A DNA stretch of 64,000 bases from Angiostrongylus vasorum (lineage: Eukaryota; Nematoda; Chromadorea; Rhabditida; Metastrongylidae). Position 1 is the stretch's first letter; each line of letters opens with the position of its first letter. Positions 38,801 through 50,800 of this stretch are shown here, in pieces. The DNA is taken from contig JADANN010000460.1 in the NCBI GenBank assembly GCA_018806985.1, forward strand, positions 186,001-250,000. Direction: 5' to 3'. The notes beneath the pieces are model-generated. The model saw only the letters and a program-made list of their open reading frames with translations. It was not told the origin of the DNA and made no database searches. The translations under genes were made by a program, and so were the position numbers.

Positions 38801-41800
38801 ACAGAAATGATTTGAAGCACCGATATGAACTGAACCCAGATAAGGCTACCTAAGATTCTGAGTGTTTCACGTGTCTCAGCATAATTGTGATTTTATTTCG
38901 CACTGTAGCATTCCATGAAAAAAAGAATTGGTAGTTCATATAAAAATTAAAACATTATCAGTGTTTTCTTTCTTGGTAAACAAAAAGTTGAGTTGTTAAT
39001 AACTGGATTTATTCAATATCGCCTGACGTTTTTGTTCTGCGCAGGCCATGTTGGGCTTCTGAAGAAAACTCTTACCACAACAACAACAACATACCAGGTT
39101 ATGGATGGTCTCGTCGTCACTATAAACCCAGTCAGTCACAAACGTGACGTTTTTATACACATTCGTCTTTATCCAATCTTAGCGTTAAAATCTCCAATGT
39201 TGACGTTGAAGAATACATGGCCTTCTCTCTAGAACACCAAATCCATATACAACTCTTCGATTTTGTTTTTTATCACAGCTTGACGTCGATGCGTAGACGA
39301 CGAAGATTCTCAGGCCGGTATCCATCAATATCTCTTAAATCATGAAGTTCCGACTCTGGTTGCTAGTTGTTGGAATAAATCGATGTTCTTGGCCAAACGT
39401 GTGTTAAAGAGAGTCAACTTCGCCAACTTCTCTATTGTCGCATATTGTGAGGAATACTTCTACGATATCACAGACGGCGTTGAATGCGCAGAAATGCAGC
39501 GGAAAAAATTGGTTATTTAAGTTTTATCAGCATAATTAACAGGTTCCTTCACACAGCTATCGTTTTGCTTCTAAAAAATCTTTCAGCTGTCGATGGAGGC
39601 CAGCAACACAGAGTCTTACGTAAATTAGGTATGTGCCTAGGTCAGGTCAAACAATCAGCACGTGGTACAATGCGAGATCAGGTAGAAGGCACACCTTTGT
39701 TGCGGTTCATTTTCGGATTTTTAGAATTTGTCCAAAACGCGTCAAGAGTTTTGAGGTCCGACATTTTTGATTCCTTGGCAAGGATTATACCTTTTACTTC
39801 AAAATCCTCCTTTATTGCTTTGTGTCCTATGCCCGTTCCCTTAAAGATGTTCGTCTCACCACCCGGCTTTACAAGTAATCAGGTGCATCACACTCGAGCT
39901 CATGAATCGCCGTCTCCACCGCCAAGGCCAGTTATGTAATCGTGAGTTATAGAGGGTAAGCCATGCAAGCGGTTCCGAATTAGCTGATATTTTAGGTGTT
40001 CGGTTGCATTTCAATCATTGCTAGCTAATTTTCTAGACCGGCCTTTTTTAGAAGCTTTAATTTTTCTCTAAAAGTAACCGGAGTGGGTTTTTCTTTGCAG
40101 CCAATGGCTATTTGCCGCACCGGGTTCAAATATTACTCCTTCTGCTCTCCTCTGTGCAGACTGAAAGCGGAACGTAAAGATCCATCCAGTTGATCTGAAT
40201 GATGGTGTGTGAGGGAGAAGTCGGAGTCGTGGATTATGTTTTCGCTTAAAATTGGCTACTTTCCTATCGAAATAATTATTCAGTATCTTAGCTAACTTAT
40301 TGGTTTCCCACAAGCTTACACGAGGTGGTGTTCTTAGTTTTCACGAACTCTCCTCATAGAAGGATCTCACGCTAGTAGGCCGCTCGTGTCTCCCGGTGGT
40401 GGAAAGGAGTTAACTGTGGACCAAAGAATACTTTATGCTTCCCTTGGACGCGTGCCTTTGAACGGGATAGACAGCCTGTTTTCACTGCACCAGTTTGCAC
40501 ATACATTCTGTGTTCAAGGAAACATATTTATATATGTGTGCGTGGATGTGTTCTCATTTGAGTAAATTGTATTCCATGAGGCTGTCTGCTCAAACGGCTT
40601 CAATCAAGTGAATGGGAAGTGTTTGTAAGACGATTAGGAGTTTTCTCCAACAAATAAGCTCAATGTCTACTCTGGAAGAGACTGGCAAGCCACGAATGAG
40701 TATAGTTAGCCCCCCACGTTCAGAGCTTAGTAGGCTATACGTGGGTATCAAAAAGTTGATCACAGTAAAATAAATGGGCTTCATTCCCCAACAACGAAAG
40801 AGCCCTCGATTCCGCAGCGTTGGGTAAGAGGAGTACAGAGAGACTGCTAAAATTTCAAGGCCATTCTAAGCTACCTAAGTAGCAAAGGACTAAGGCGATG
40901 ATCTGTACATGCAATGTACACACACTTGCATTTGAATCTTCAACAGAAGACTTGTCCATGCAAGCAAAAGGGTATAGTGGAACGCCATCGGAATGGCTGA
41001 GAAGGCGTGGCGCGTTCACTGCCGTCTACGACACCGAAGAACAGGTGCTCGTCGGAATGGGCAACAATATTGGATTCAGCAGCGTCGAGATTCTCTCAAA
41101 CACGAGTTTGGCCACTAAGACCGATTATTCCAGCAACTAACAATCCAAGTAGACCTTTTATGGTTGAATACACGAGGACTAGTACCAGCTTTGACAACTA
41201 CATCGTCCAGGCATCGGCTTCGAGCTATGACGAAGGCGAAATCGAAGCGTTTTACACGAACATGGAAAAGTTCTACAGAGAAGACCATACATTCTTCAAG
41301 GTCATAATTGGAGATTTTAGTGTTGAGACTGGACCCAAAGGTCATCGAAGGAAGGACACATTGGCACTCATGGAATAGAATGGAACGAGCAGGAACGAGC
41401 GGCTCTCTGACTTTATTACCGATACTATGATCCGTCAAGATAACTCAGAATTACAGAAGCCCCACTTTCAACGCTGGACGTGGAAGTCTCCCACAGAGAG
41501 CAACACAAGAAAATAGACCACCTCACAGTAAAAAGAAGATTTTGCATAATTGATTTCGCTGCTGTCTCATAATTCTGCACGATGTCAGTCCATCACATCC
41601 ATTGCGCAGTGATTCATTTCTAGCGAGCAGAAGAAAAAAGCTAGTAAGTTAAAAAAAAACGAGGTCCCAAAACCAGCACAAACAGGGCTTTATTAAGATC
41701 ACTAGTCCGCTTGGGAAGATGCCGTTATTGGTAGCATAGACAAGGAATGCAATCGGCCTATTCAACACATTCACGTTAACTTGGAAAGAATGAGAGTTCT

Positions 41801-44800
41801 GAAGTCACAACGTCACAAAGTCATCCTTCTCCAGAAACACTCGAGCTAACACGCAAATGTGAAATCGCAGGAGCTACAGTCAACAGCGAACTCACGTCCG
41901 AACTTGCAAAATAATGCAGACAGGCGATAACAAAATAATGCAGACAGGCGATAAAAAAATGATCTCAAGGGCAGAACACCAGCAGCTGTGATCGAAGCTG
42001 CATGGGGAGGAAAAAGCATTGGAAAAGCTAATCAAGGCGTCTCCAATTACAAGACCAAGATGGTTGCACGATGAGGCTCAAACAAAAAAACCTACAGCTT
42101 CCAAAAAACACAATGGAGAAAATCATTCACGATTACTACTAGGACCACCTTATTAGCGATGTCCTCCTGCACTCACAAGAAGTGATGAAAAATGCATGTG
42201 TCCTCCCACCGGTTTTCTCTTGAATTCCGAAATTTCATTTGTCAACAATGGCGTTTTCGAGCTGAGTGACCATTTCCTAATCTGGTAATTGTTTCTCCCT
42301 AGTAAACTCTTCACTCGAGTCGTCTCAAACAGGAATGAAAGAACATTGGGTGAAGGAGAGCTATGTGAGCAAGCAAGGTCTCGAAAGCATTGAGTACGAT
42401 AGACTGCATCCACACGATAACAAGACTCACTGCAGCATCACGAGTGTACATGAGACCGCTCTGCCTCGTTTCATCTCTTCAAAGAAAGGTTTTGAAGCAG
42501 GGGGTGGGGAGGTAGTGCAAGGCATGGAAACCCTGGATGGGCATGGTGTCCCTATTCAGTACACAGATATTCTTCATAGGCTATATAAAGATTTCACGAG
42601 TGAGTTATCACCAATGCACATAGATATTAACATCGTCTTCAAAAGAGGAGTTGGGCAAGGTGATACACTCTCGCCAAAATTGTTTACCGCTACCCTCGAG
42701 AACGTTATGCGAACACTGGAATGAGATAACATGGAGGTGAAAATCGATGGTCGACAATCACTCTACCTTCAATGTTTAATTTTTTATTTACTGCATATTA
42801 CAATTTTTCACAGCAGAGTATTATGTGTGATACAACCACAAAGATGACGAGATATTTGTAAAACTCCAGATCGCAGGTGTCAACGGTGCGGATCGAACGC
42901 GCTATTGCCTTTTCAGGGGGCTGACGCGTTATCCACCACATCATTCGGGCTCTATGTTTCGCCTGTCTCTCAGCTAGTTCTATCGATCAGTGTCATCAGC
43001 AATCACCGGCCAAAGAGTGGCTGTATCACACATATTACTCTGCTGTGAAAGACTGTATTAAGCAGTAAATCAAAAGTTAACATTGCGATTTCCACTACAG
43101 CCTCAACTTTACTGGCTTCATTGTCGATTTAGGCTTCCTAGACCAATTAAGTTGACGGGTGATTATTGATAGCACTGATCGAAAGAACTAGCTGGAAGGC
43201 AGGCGAAATGTAGGACCTGTATGGTGTGGTGGTGAACTCTTCGCCCCATAATCTACCTTCGTTTTGCCGTTGTGATCGTTCTTATAAGACGGCGCGTTTA
43301 ACCATGCGGGACGAATGCTTGCCGACTTCAATAAAGCCTGTGGAAAGATGGGCTTTCGACTACATCCCACCAAAACGATATTCCTGATGAACGGATTACC
43401 CTTAGATGCTCTCCAAGCCTCTCTTTTTCCCTCCTGCTCAACCCTATAGCCAAGTCGTTCATTATATTAACTTCTCATCTTAGATAGATGCAGTTGGACC
43501 ACTAGAATGGAGCATTCGAAACCAATCCATTCTCTATGGAAATCCCTCCTGCCAGATTTACTCGGAGCCCAATCTTTCCACAACCGTTGTCAAAGTTGTC
43601 TAGCAATCGTTCGGCTTTTCTAATTATTGATGTTATAACGATGACGTCGTTACTAAAGCGAAGGTGGTGTAATTGCGGACCATCGACTTTCAGTGATTTG
43701 TTTTCTCATTCTAATCTTGGCATGAAGTTCTTGAGGGTAGCAGAAAGAATTTTTTGCCTAGAAACTATCGCAACGTAAAAAGCCTTACGTCGATGTTGAT
43801 ATCGCTAAAGAAAGGGTATATTGGTTGTGACAATTCTATATAACTTACAAAGAATCTTTGTGTATTCAATAGGGTTGTCATGCCTGTCGTGGGCTTCAAC
43901 GAATTCATTTAACCAGCTTGATTCAAAAGCTTTCTTTAAATCGATAAAAGCGGGACAGAGCGGTCTCTTGTACTCTCGTGGTACTGCAATGAGTCTTGTT
44001 TTGTGTGGATGTGGTCATTCTTAGTAAACTGTTCTCGAAATACTGCGTGTTCATTTGGCTGTTGTTATTTCAGTGTTCTATCATTCCTGATTAGGATTAT
44101 GCGAGTGAAGAGTTTGTAGACGACAAACAGGAACATGATTGGGCGAAGGCTGCTGAAATCATGGAGTTCACCTTTTTAACAATAACGGCAGATTTCAGAA
44201 GGGAGAACAGGTGGGACGACATGTCTATTTTTCCTACATCATATGAGTGCAGGAAGACGGGGCTATTGAGAATATCCAAGAACTAATCATGAATGATTTC
44301 CTTCGTTGTGTTTCTGGAAACTAGCCGTTTCTTTGCGTGTCGCCAAGCAATCGCACAATTGTGAGACACCAGCTGCATTAATTAGGCGAAACCTTCTATT
44401 AGATTTACGTAAATGCAGAAGGTGCTTATCAAATCTGAGCAGCAGAAGGAGGGGTCAGTTCCCTGGATTCACCGTCTTCTCGGGGAAGCCAAGGTTGCTT
44501 TTGGTTCTCGTTCAATCTCAGCCTGCAACCCTAGTGGCGCGCCTTGTAGCCTCGCGATTACCGGTTTAAGATCCCTCGTTGAAGGAGATCCCTGAGTGGA
44601 ACTCAATTAGATAAGAAAATTAATCTGAGGTAAGGTGTTAAGCAACGTGTGATAGCGAGGAATTCGTCTTTCCGATCCATTTTTGATTTTTTGTAACTTC
44701 CTGTTTTCTTGATGAACGGACACGTCGTTGCTACCACGGCATTTATTCTTTTAAAATAGCTGGCGTTTCGGAGGTTTCGCCATGTTCTGAACAGGAAGAG

Positions 44801-47800
44801 GTCAAACTGACAAGCAATCTACCCAATGAAATGCGTTCATTAGCTCAATAGACAAAAAACTGGCATAAAAATTCCATTGGCATAACAAACGGCTTCTTTT
44901 AAATGCTCATTGTTTTGTTATCTGTAAGCCTTCAAGTTAATTAGTGGAGAGCAGCTGCACAGAGTCACACAGAGAGGTTAGGGAAGTACATAGGCTAGGA
45001 GTTTGCCTGGCTCAGGTCGAAGAGCCAGCCTGAGGTAAGACGCTAGGCCACGCATGATTACGAGATACTCCTCCTTGCGGTTCATTTTCCGACTTTTGGA
45101 ATTAATCGAAAGCGATCTAAGAGTTTACAAGGGATCAGATTAACCGTACCCCAACTTACGATATCACTGTCTCTATCGTTAAGGTATATTGTGCAATTTC
45201 ACTTCGTACATAGACGGTCATACAAGAGGTTGCGAACTAACTGGTGTCTTAGTCTTAGAGTGTTCGGTGGTATTTTAATTACGGTTACCGGATTCTCTAG
45301 AGCATCCTTTCTTAAGCAGCCTTTCATAGCTACACCTTTTCGTTTGATATAAAGGGCAGGTAAGCTGAATCCGATTCGCGCTAAAATTCATTGTTGTTGC
45401 TGTGGTTTTAAGAAGTTTAATTAGGTTTAATTGATTTCCGTGGGATACGACAGTTTCGGAAAACACCAAAAGTCACAGTGCAGAAAGTGGTACGTTGAAA
45501 TAAAACAAATAGACATTCTTTTCCATTCTACTCTCAATGAGATAAGAAGAAAAAAAAACAGAACAACGGAACGACACACATGGCAACGTAAGAAAAAACA
45601 AAGAAAGAAGTGCTGGAATCCCCATTGAGATTTTATACACTTATGTTTCCTCCTCACGATCCATAGTTCATCGTAGCGACAGCATAGGGATGGCGAAAGC
45701 AATAGTTTCGCAAGTTGGTGAAATTTGCTATAGGTTCTCTTATTTGTCCAACAATATATTGAAGGGTTTTCTAAAATACTTGTTTACCATCTTGTCATGG
45801 CACAATTATTCGTAAACTACAACCAACGAAAATTCCTTATGGATGAAAGAGACTAGGTGGCGCCGTAGTCGATCTGGGAGATACAGCAAGCAGTAGGATA
45901 TTTATTTGCACTATACACACATACATATATGTATACCAGCTTGTATATATTTACTTTCGAAAACTGGACTTCATCCTACTTCGACGCAAATTGCCGTTGT
46001 ATTTTTTCCACAGATGAGTTCACACGAGGTGGGAGGCCGCATCTTATGTGCTATATGTTTTATATAGTTTATTTTTATGTCGCATGTATTTACTCTTATG
46101 TTTATGTAACTTGTGTGTTGTTTTGGAAACAAGTCCAAAGTAGAGAAGCTTCAATAGATATACAACTTCAGCGTCAACTAAGAGTAATTTAAGCCTGTTT
46201 TCCTGAAGATGCTGTTTTGAGAAACGATAGTGTACTACCCCATACAGAAAACATTTGATTTCTCGTAAACGCAACGTTTAGGATTTCAATGGATTTCGTT
46301 TTATTTGATGTTGGTTAAAATCCAAAAAACTAAATTGTTCTCTACTACGCGTGCATTAGAAAATGTGTAAATCACTGCGGATGTGGTGTGCGTACTGTAA
46401 ATCGACCGATTTGATCGTGGTATTTGTGTACTGCAAGGCCTTGGGAGCCATCGATATGTGGTACGCAGGGACTGCTCTTCACTTGTGTATTCATCTAAAT
46501 CTGACTTCTATAGCTTTAAACTGGTTTCGGTTCTCCCTATTTCAGCTACCGTGCTTCTACATATCCTGTTGCTAAGTTTTCTTGGGTTTTTTTGTTGTGA
46601 CTACTCAGTTCCTTACGTATCTATCAATCTTTGCGTATTTCCATTCCGTCATCGGCTTATTATTTATATATAGATACATGAAGAGCTTTAATTAGCGGAG
46701 TTTAAGGCTTCCCAACAAAGCAGTGCAAGTTCTGAGAAGTAAACAGCCTGTTTTCTTCATCTCACAGCTCATTTCGAATATAGGCTAGCCGTTCAAACAA
46801 ATACAGATTCCGACAGATACTTGCCACTGGCACAGCTCCGCAACAGGAAAAACATGTGAGAGTAAAAGGCGTAGTGGCTATCGAGACACTGATGTGCAGC
46901 AAGTGATCCGACCCACAGAGCGAAGAGTTCGTTATAAAATGGCACTACCAGTAGTGTCATGAGTGAGAGAAAGACTGTCCCCACTGGTAAGATAAAGCCT
47001 ATTTTTACTTCTAACGCACTAAGTCGTTACCATCTTGCATACATTGACAGAAATTCCCGCGGAACTGCACCATTGATATGTTTGTGTCAGTTAACTTGTT
47101 GATCGTCGAATGACTCAAGCGGGCTCTAAACCTTTCAATTCTGCAAGCCCCTTGTGAGAGCAGCCCAACGGGTTCTGCCAGCTCTTCCGACTTGCTCTGC
47201 ATCATATATTTCTTTGCGGTTTTCGCGAGAAGCTTTACCATCAGGTCGGTGATCTTACCTTCAAGCTCCACGTTTGACATCTTGATGAATCTGGTCACTA
47301 ACGGCTTTTGTTCATCAGTTGTCTTTCATAAGCATTATGTGGCTGGCCTACCTGATTTTCAGCATTGGTCTTGTCATCCACTCTCTCACTTGTGTGATAC
47401 GAGACATTCCCTACATTGTCCTTTCAACTGCTTGTTTTATTACACTGAGTGATCCTTCATCCTGCCTACGCAGTGACCACGTTTTTGACACATCCGTTAA
47501 GCCATGGAGAATCGTGGAGTTAAAAAGATGAGCACGGAGTGGGATGTTCTTCGTTCTTCCCATCAAATTCTCGTTGCTTTTGAAAACCCACAAACCGCTT
47601 GCTTCTCGCAGCTCAACTCTGGAGCTCAGTCGTTCATCCTTTTGAGTTCCCGCCCTCGAAGCCAATCTGTCGCTTTTGTGAAATCTCGCTTTTGTGATAT
47701 TAAGTCGAAGATCAGCCTTCAAACAAGCGTTTTTAAAAATCGGCTAGCTTCATTTTGCCTGGGTTATTAACATCGACGTCTAACGAGGGGGTTAGGCAAG

Positions 47801-50800
47801 GCGACACAATCTCGTCAATATTATTTTTTTCGTCATGGAATGGTGGCATTTGGTCGTGGAGTTTTTGTATAGGTAACAAAGAACCTTCATATACTGAGTA
47901 CGGACGCCCTTGTTGTCCAAACCTTCGATCACTACTTATATATTAAAAATGTCAAATGCTTTTCTTAAATCGATGACTGTAAGACTTGAACGGTCTTTTT
48001 CGTCGTGATAAACTCAGAGAGCCTCTTACTGTGCTTGTCAATTCTAGTAGATGGATGATTCATTTCAGGCATTCTTGTGGATTCAATCTTAACATTAAAA
48101 TCTCCAATAATGGCGTTAAAAATGAAAAAATCTTCTCTATACAGTTTCTTCAAGCCCATATAAAAGTCGTCGAGTTCGTCTTCGTCATAACTTGTTGTAG
48201 GTGGTTAGACGACGAAGGCACTTACAGCCGGTAGTGATCCACATTACTTCAACCGTTTAGTCCGACTCGAGTATTTAGTTGTCAAAATGAATTGAGTCAC
48301 AGTCGTATTTACGAAAAAGGCGATGTCACTGACTCCTGCACTGCCGCATATTGCAAGAAACCGTATTTTGCAATGTCACAGACGCCGCTGGGCGGCGTCT
48401 TTTCGTTTTGGCCAGTCCGATAACGTCATATCTTATCCTTCTTGCCTGCATGATGAAGTCCTCCATCGAGGGTCCACATGCAAGTGAGTACTGCATATAC
48501 AGATCGGCACCTTAGCCCTGTGCGATTTAGGAAGTCCAAAATGGCCCAGAGATTTCAGTAGCCTCTCCGTACTCGTTCTATCCAATGGTGCCGTCTCTAG
48601 AACTTTTTCGGGCTCAGTGGGATAAAAAACGCTTATTATAATGTGCTTAGTATTTAGTGCCTACGTGCTCTGCTTTGAACAAAGGTGTTGGGCATGCTCA
48701 CATGTAGCTTTCGAGTCTCTCCACGAGTTGACGAGGAGTTCATTTGTTGGAGGTAATTCTTAACCTCCTCCGTTTACTTCCCTTTCACTTGTTTGCTGGC
48801 TTTCGGGGCTTTTGTTACTTGACCCGTAAAATACGATCCGCATAAGCGAGAATACGCAAATGCATGTATGTATCCTCGTAAACACAGAAGGTTTGTGTCA
48901 AATCTACGAGAAATTGGGAGCCCATCCTCTTGATCACATATCTCTTACAGAATCATAAGGTCGCTTTTGGTCCGCGATTTACCCCATGGTCGCTCTCTGT
49001 TGACGCGTCACTTCGCCTCGTGAATAGTTGACATGAGATACCTATACTACGGAGATGCGTAGCTGCGCTCATCTTCATAAAATAAGAGCCTTATTTTTCT
49101 TTGGTAACGTTCTGTAGGATGCCCAGGTATAATAATTTCGATGAAAAAAATAGAGCGATTTGTGTGGATAGGTGTGGAAAGACTGCTAAAGTCTCGGAGA
49201 CCTTGTAGGGTACCTAAACCTAGATGAATTTTTGCAATTAAATTTTCATTTACAAAGCACCTCTATAAATATCTGAATCCTCCAATGAAAGGTCGATGAT
49301 GTTATGGAAGAGAGTGACATCACACGGCCCAAAACAAGGAGAAGCCTTCCATTGAGCGACATGATACTGGAGAAGAACTGGTTCCTAAAACGTGCAGTAG
49401 TTAAGGAGTTGGTGGCATTGACGTCGTAGTCAACACGAAGTTCTCCATGAAGAAGAATTTCACTAACCAAATTTGAGGCGAAACTGAAGCTAAAGTTTGG
49501 AACGATCCTGTCTGCTCAAGTGAGTCAGCAAAATTCGAGAGGGGGTTCTGCTGCACGGACCAGATCTAAACCGTATGACGGGTCATAGAAGTCCGTCGAA
49601 GTATTACATGTCTCTCGTCCTAACCTTTATCGACTACGAGAAAGCGTTTGACAGTGTCTAAACTAATGCATTCCTATCAGGGCTCGTCGACCAAAGAGTT
49701 CACCTGTTTCATATACGAATATCAACTGACTGTTATCAAATCTACTGCAGAAAAATGCAGTTCTTCTTTCGACCTCTTACAGCCCTGTCAAAATGCCTTT
49801 GAATAAACTACGCAATAGAGAGAAAGCTGCTCACTACCTCACTGCTGCCTATAACAAAGTCATTATATGTGGATAAGAACAAGGTACCTACTGGTGGAAA
49901 ATCCTTATCAAATGTTCGTTTATCACAATAGATTGTCGTCTTCTCAAGAAATATCAGCGAAGCAGAGGCGATGATCAATGAGCTCAACGGAGCGTTAAAA
50001 GAGGCCACATTACGAATAAATCGAAAGAAGACCAACTTTATGGAAAACCCGTGTTGCGAAGGCGAACAAAGCGCACTGTATGGGCTCTCTGACTAAGGAC
50101 ACCACCTCGCACGCGTGCTTTGGATGTACAGTGAGCATGGAGAACAGCATGAAGGGGGATTAGAAAATGGAAGAAAAGAAGCATGGACCAATTCGTTTCT
50201 CTCAAATAATTTGCTGAGCAACTAATAGATTCAAAACTCCTTGCTCACCTTTTCGATTCAGCAATCCTTCTAGCGCTCTATTATGCAATAGAAACGTAAG
50301 CTGATCCTTCGACAACGTCGACAAATCTGCACTCCTTCCGCGGAGAACATGAATGATGTCTTCTAAAAATTTAACTAACACTCACAACGTCTAGCTGGAA
50401 TGTGAAGCTCAAATCTTTAAAGCCTATCCCATCTTCGAGAACTAAGAGAATATACATCAATGTCAAAACACGGATTGGCTATTCACATAATAAGAAGAAC
50501 AAAAGAAGACAGGTGGATAGAAAGAACAATGGAGTGGTCTCTAAGAGAATACAAGCGTTTTTCTTGGAGGACTACCTAAGCGATGGGCGGGCGTACTCGT
50601 GGCTAACGGCAATCATCCGCACTCGCAGATGGCAACGATTTCAAGATTACGTTATTGTCCTCACGGACATCACGATGTTCGAAGCAGACTTCCGTCTTGG
50701 ACGACGATTACGCAAGAGAGAAGAGCATGGAAAAACCCCCCACCCTACTAAGTTTGAAACGATATAAAACTGAGTCATCAATACCACAACATTGAGCTAG

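Larger units (their letters stand above)
42762..43260 (+). repeat. Nested insertion with 9-bp target duplication in RTE R2
   Basis: TCTACCTTC stands at 42762-42770 and again at 43252-43260, and the RTE frame is continuous if one copy and the sequence between are disregarded. The insert ends with a plus-sense SINE-B (43105-43251). Within it sits a TTAA-flanked inverted-repeat unit (42776-43080), which in turn encloses a minus-sense SINE-B (42840-43015). Confidence 0.6.
40380..43410 (+). mobile_element. RTE copy R2, interrupted by nested insertions
   Basis: A plus-strand copy starts with the 5' leader (shared with R4 and R5) and then the endonuclease start near 40898 (MICTCNVHTLAFES). The endonuclease body is at 41210-41380 (YDEGEIEAFYTNMEKFYRED, KVIIGDF). 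The palm is at 42540-42720 (VGQGDTLSPKLF). At 42771-43251 an insertion splits the palm, and the frame resumes at 43253 as YLRFA, where the catalytic ADD reads AVV. It continues to MLADFNKACGKMG and stops resembling RTE on this strand at about 43410. Many stops and shifts make it dead. A 24-bp exact tandem unit stands at 41907-41954. Confidence 0.8.

Noticed and set aside
50402..50767. 121-codon frame as a host basic protein
   Set aside because: Another frame of the same bases reads the RTE C-terminal signature HIIRRTKEDRW, so this is an RTE shadow.
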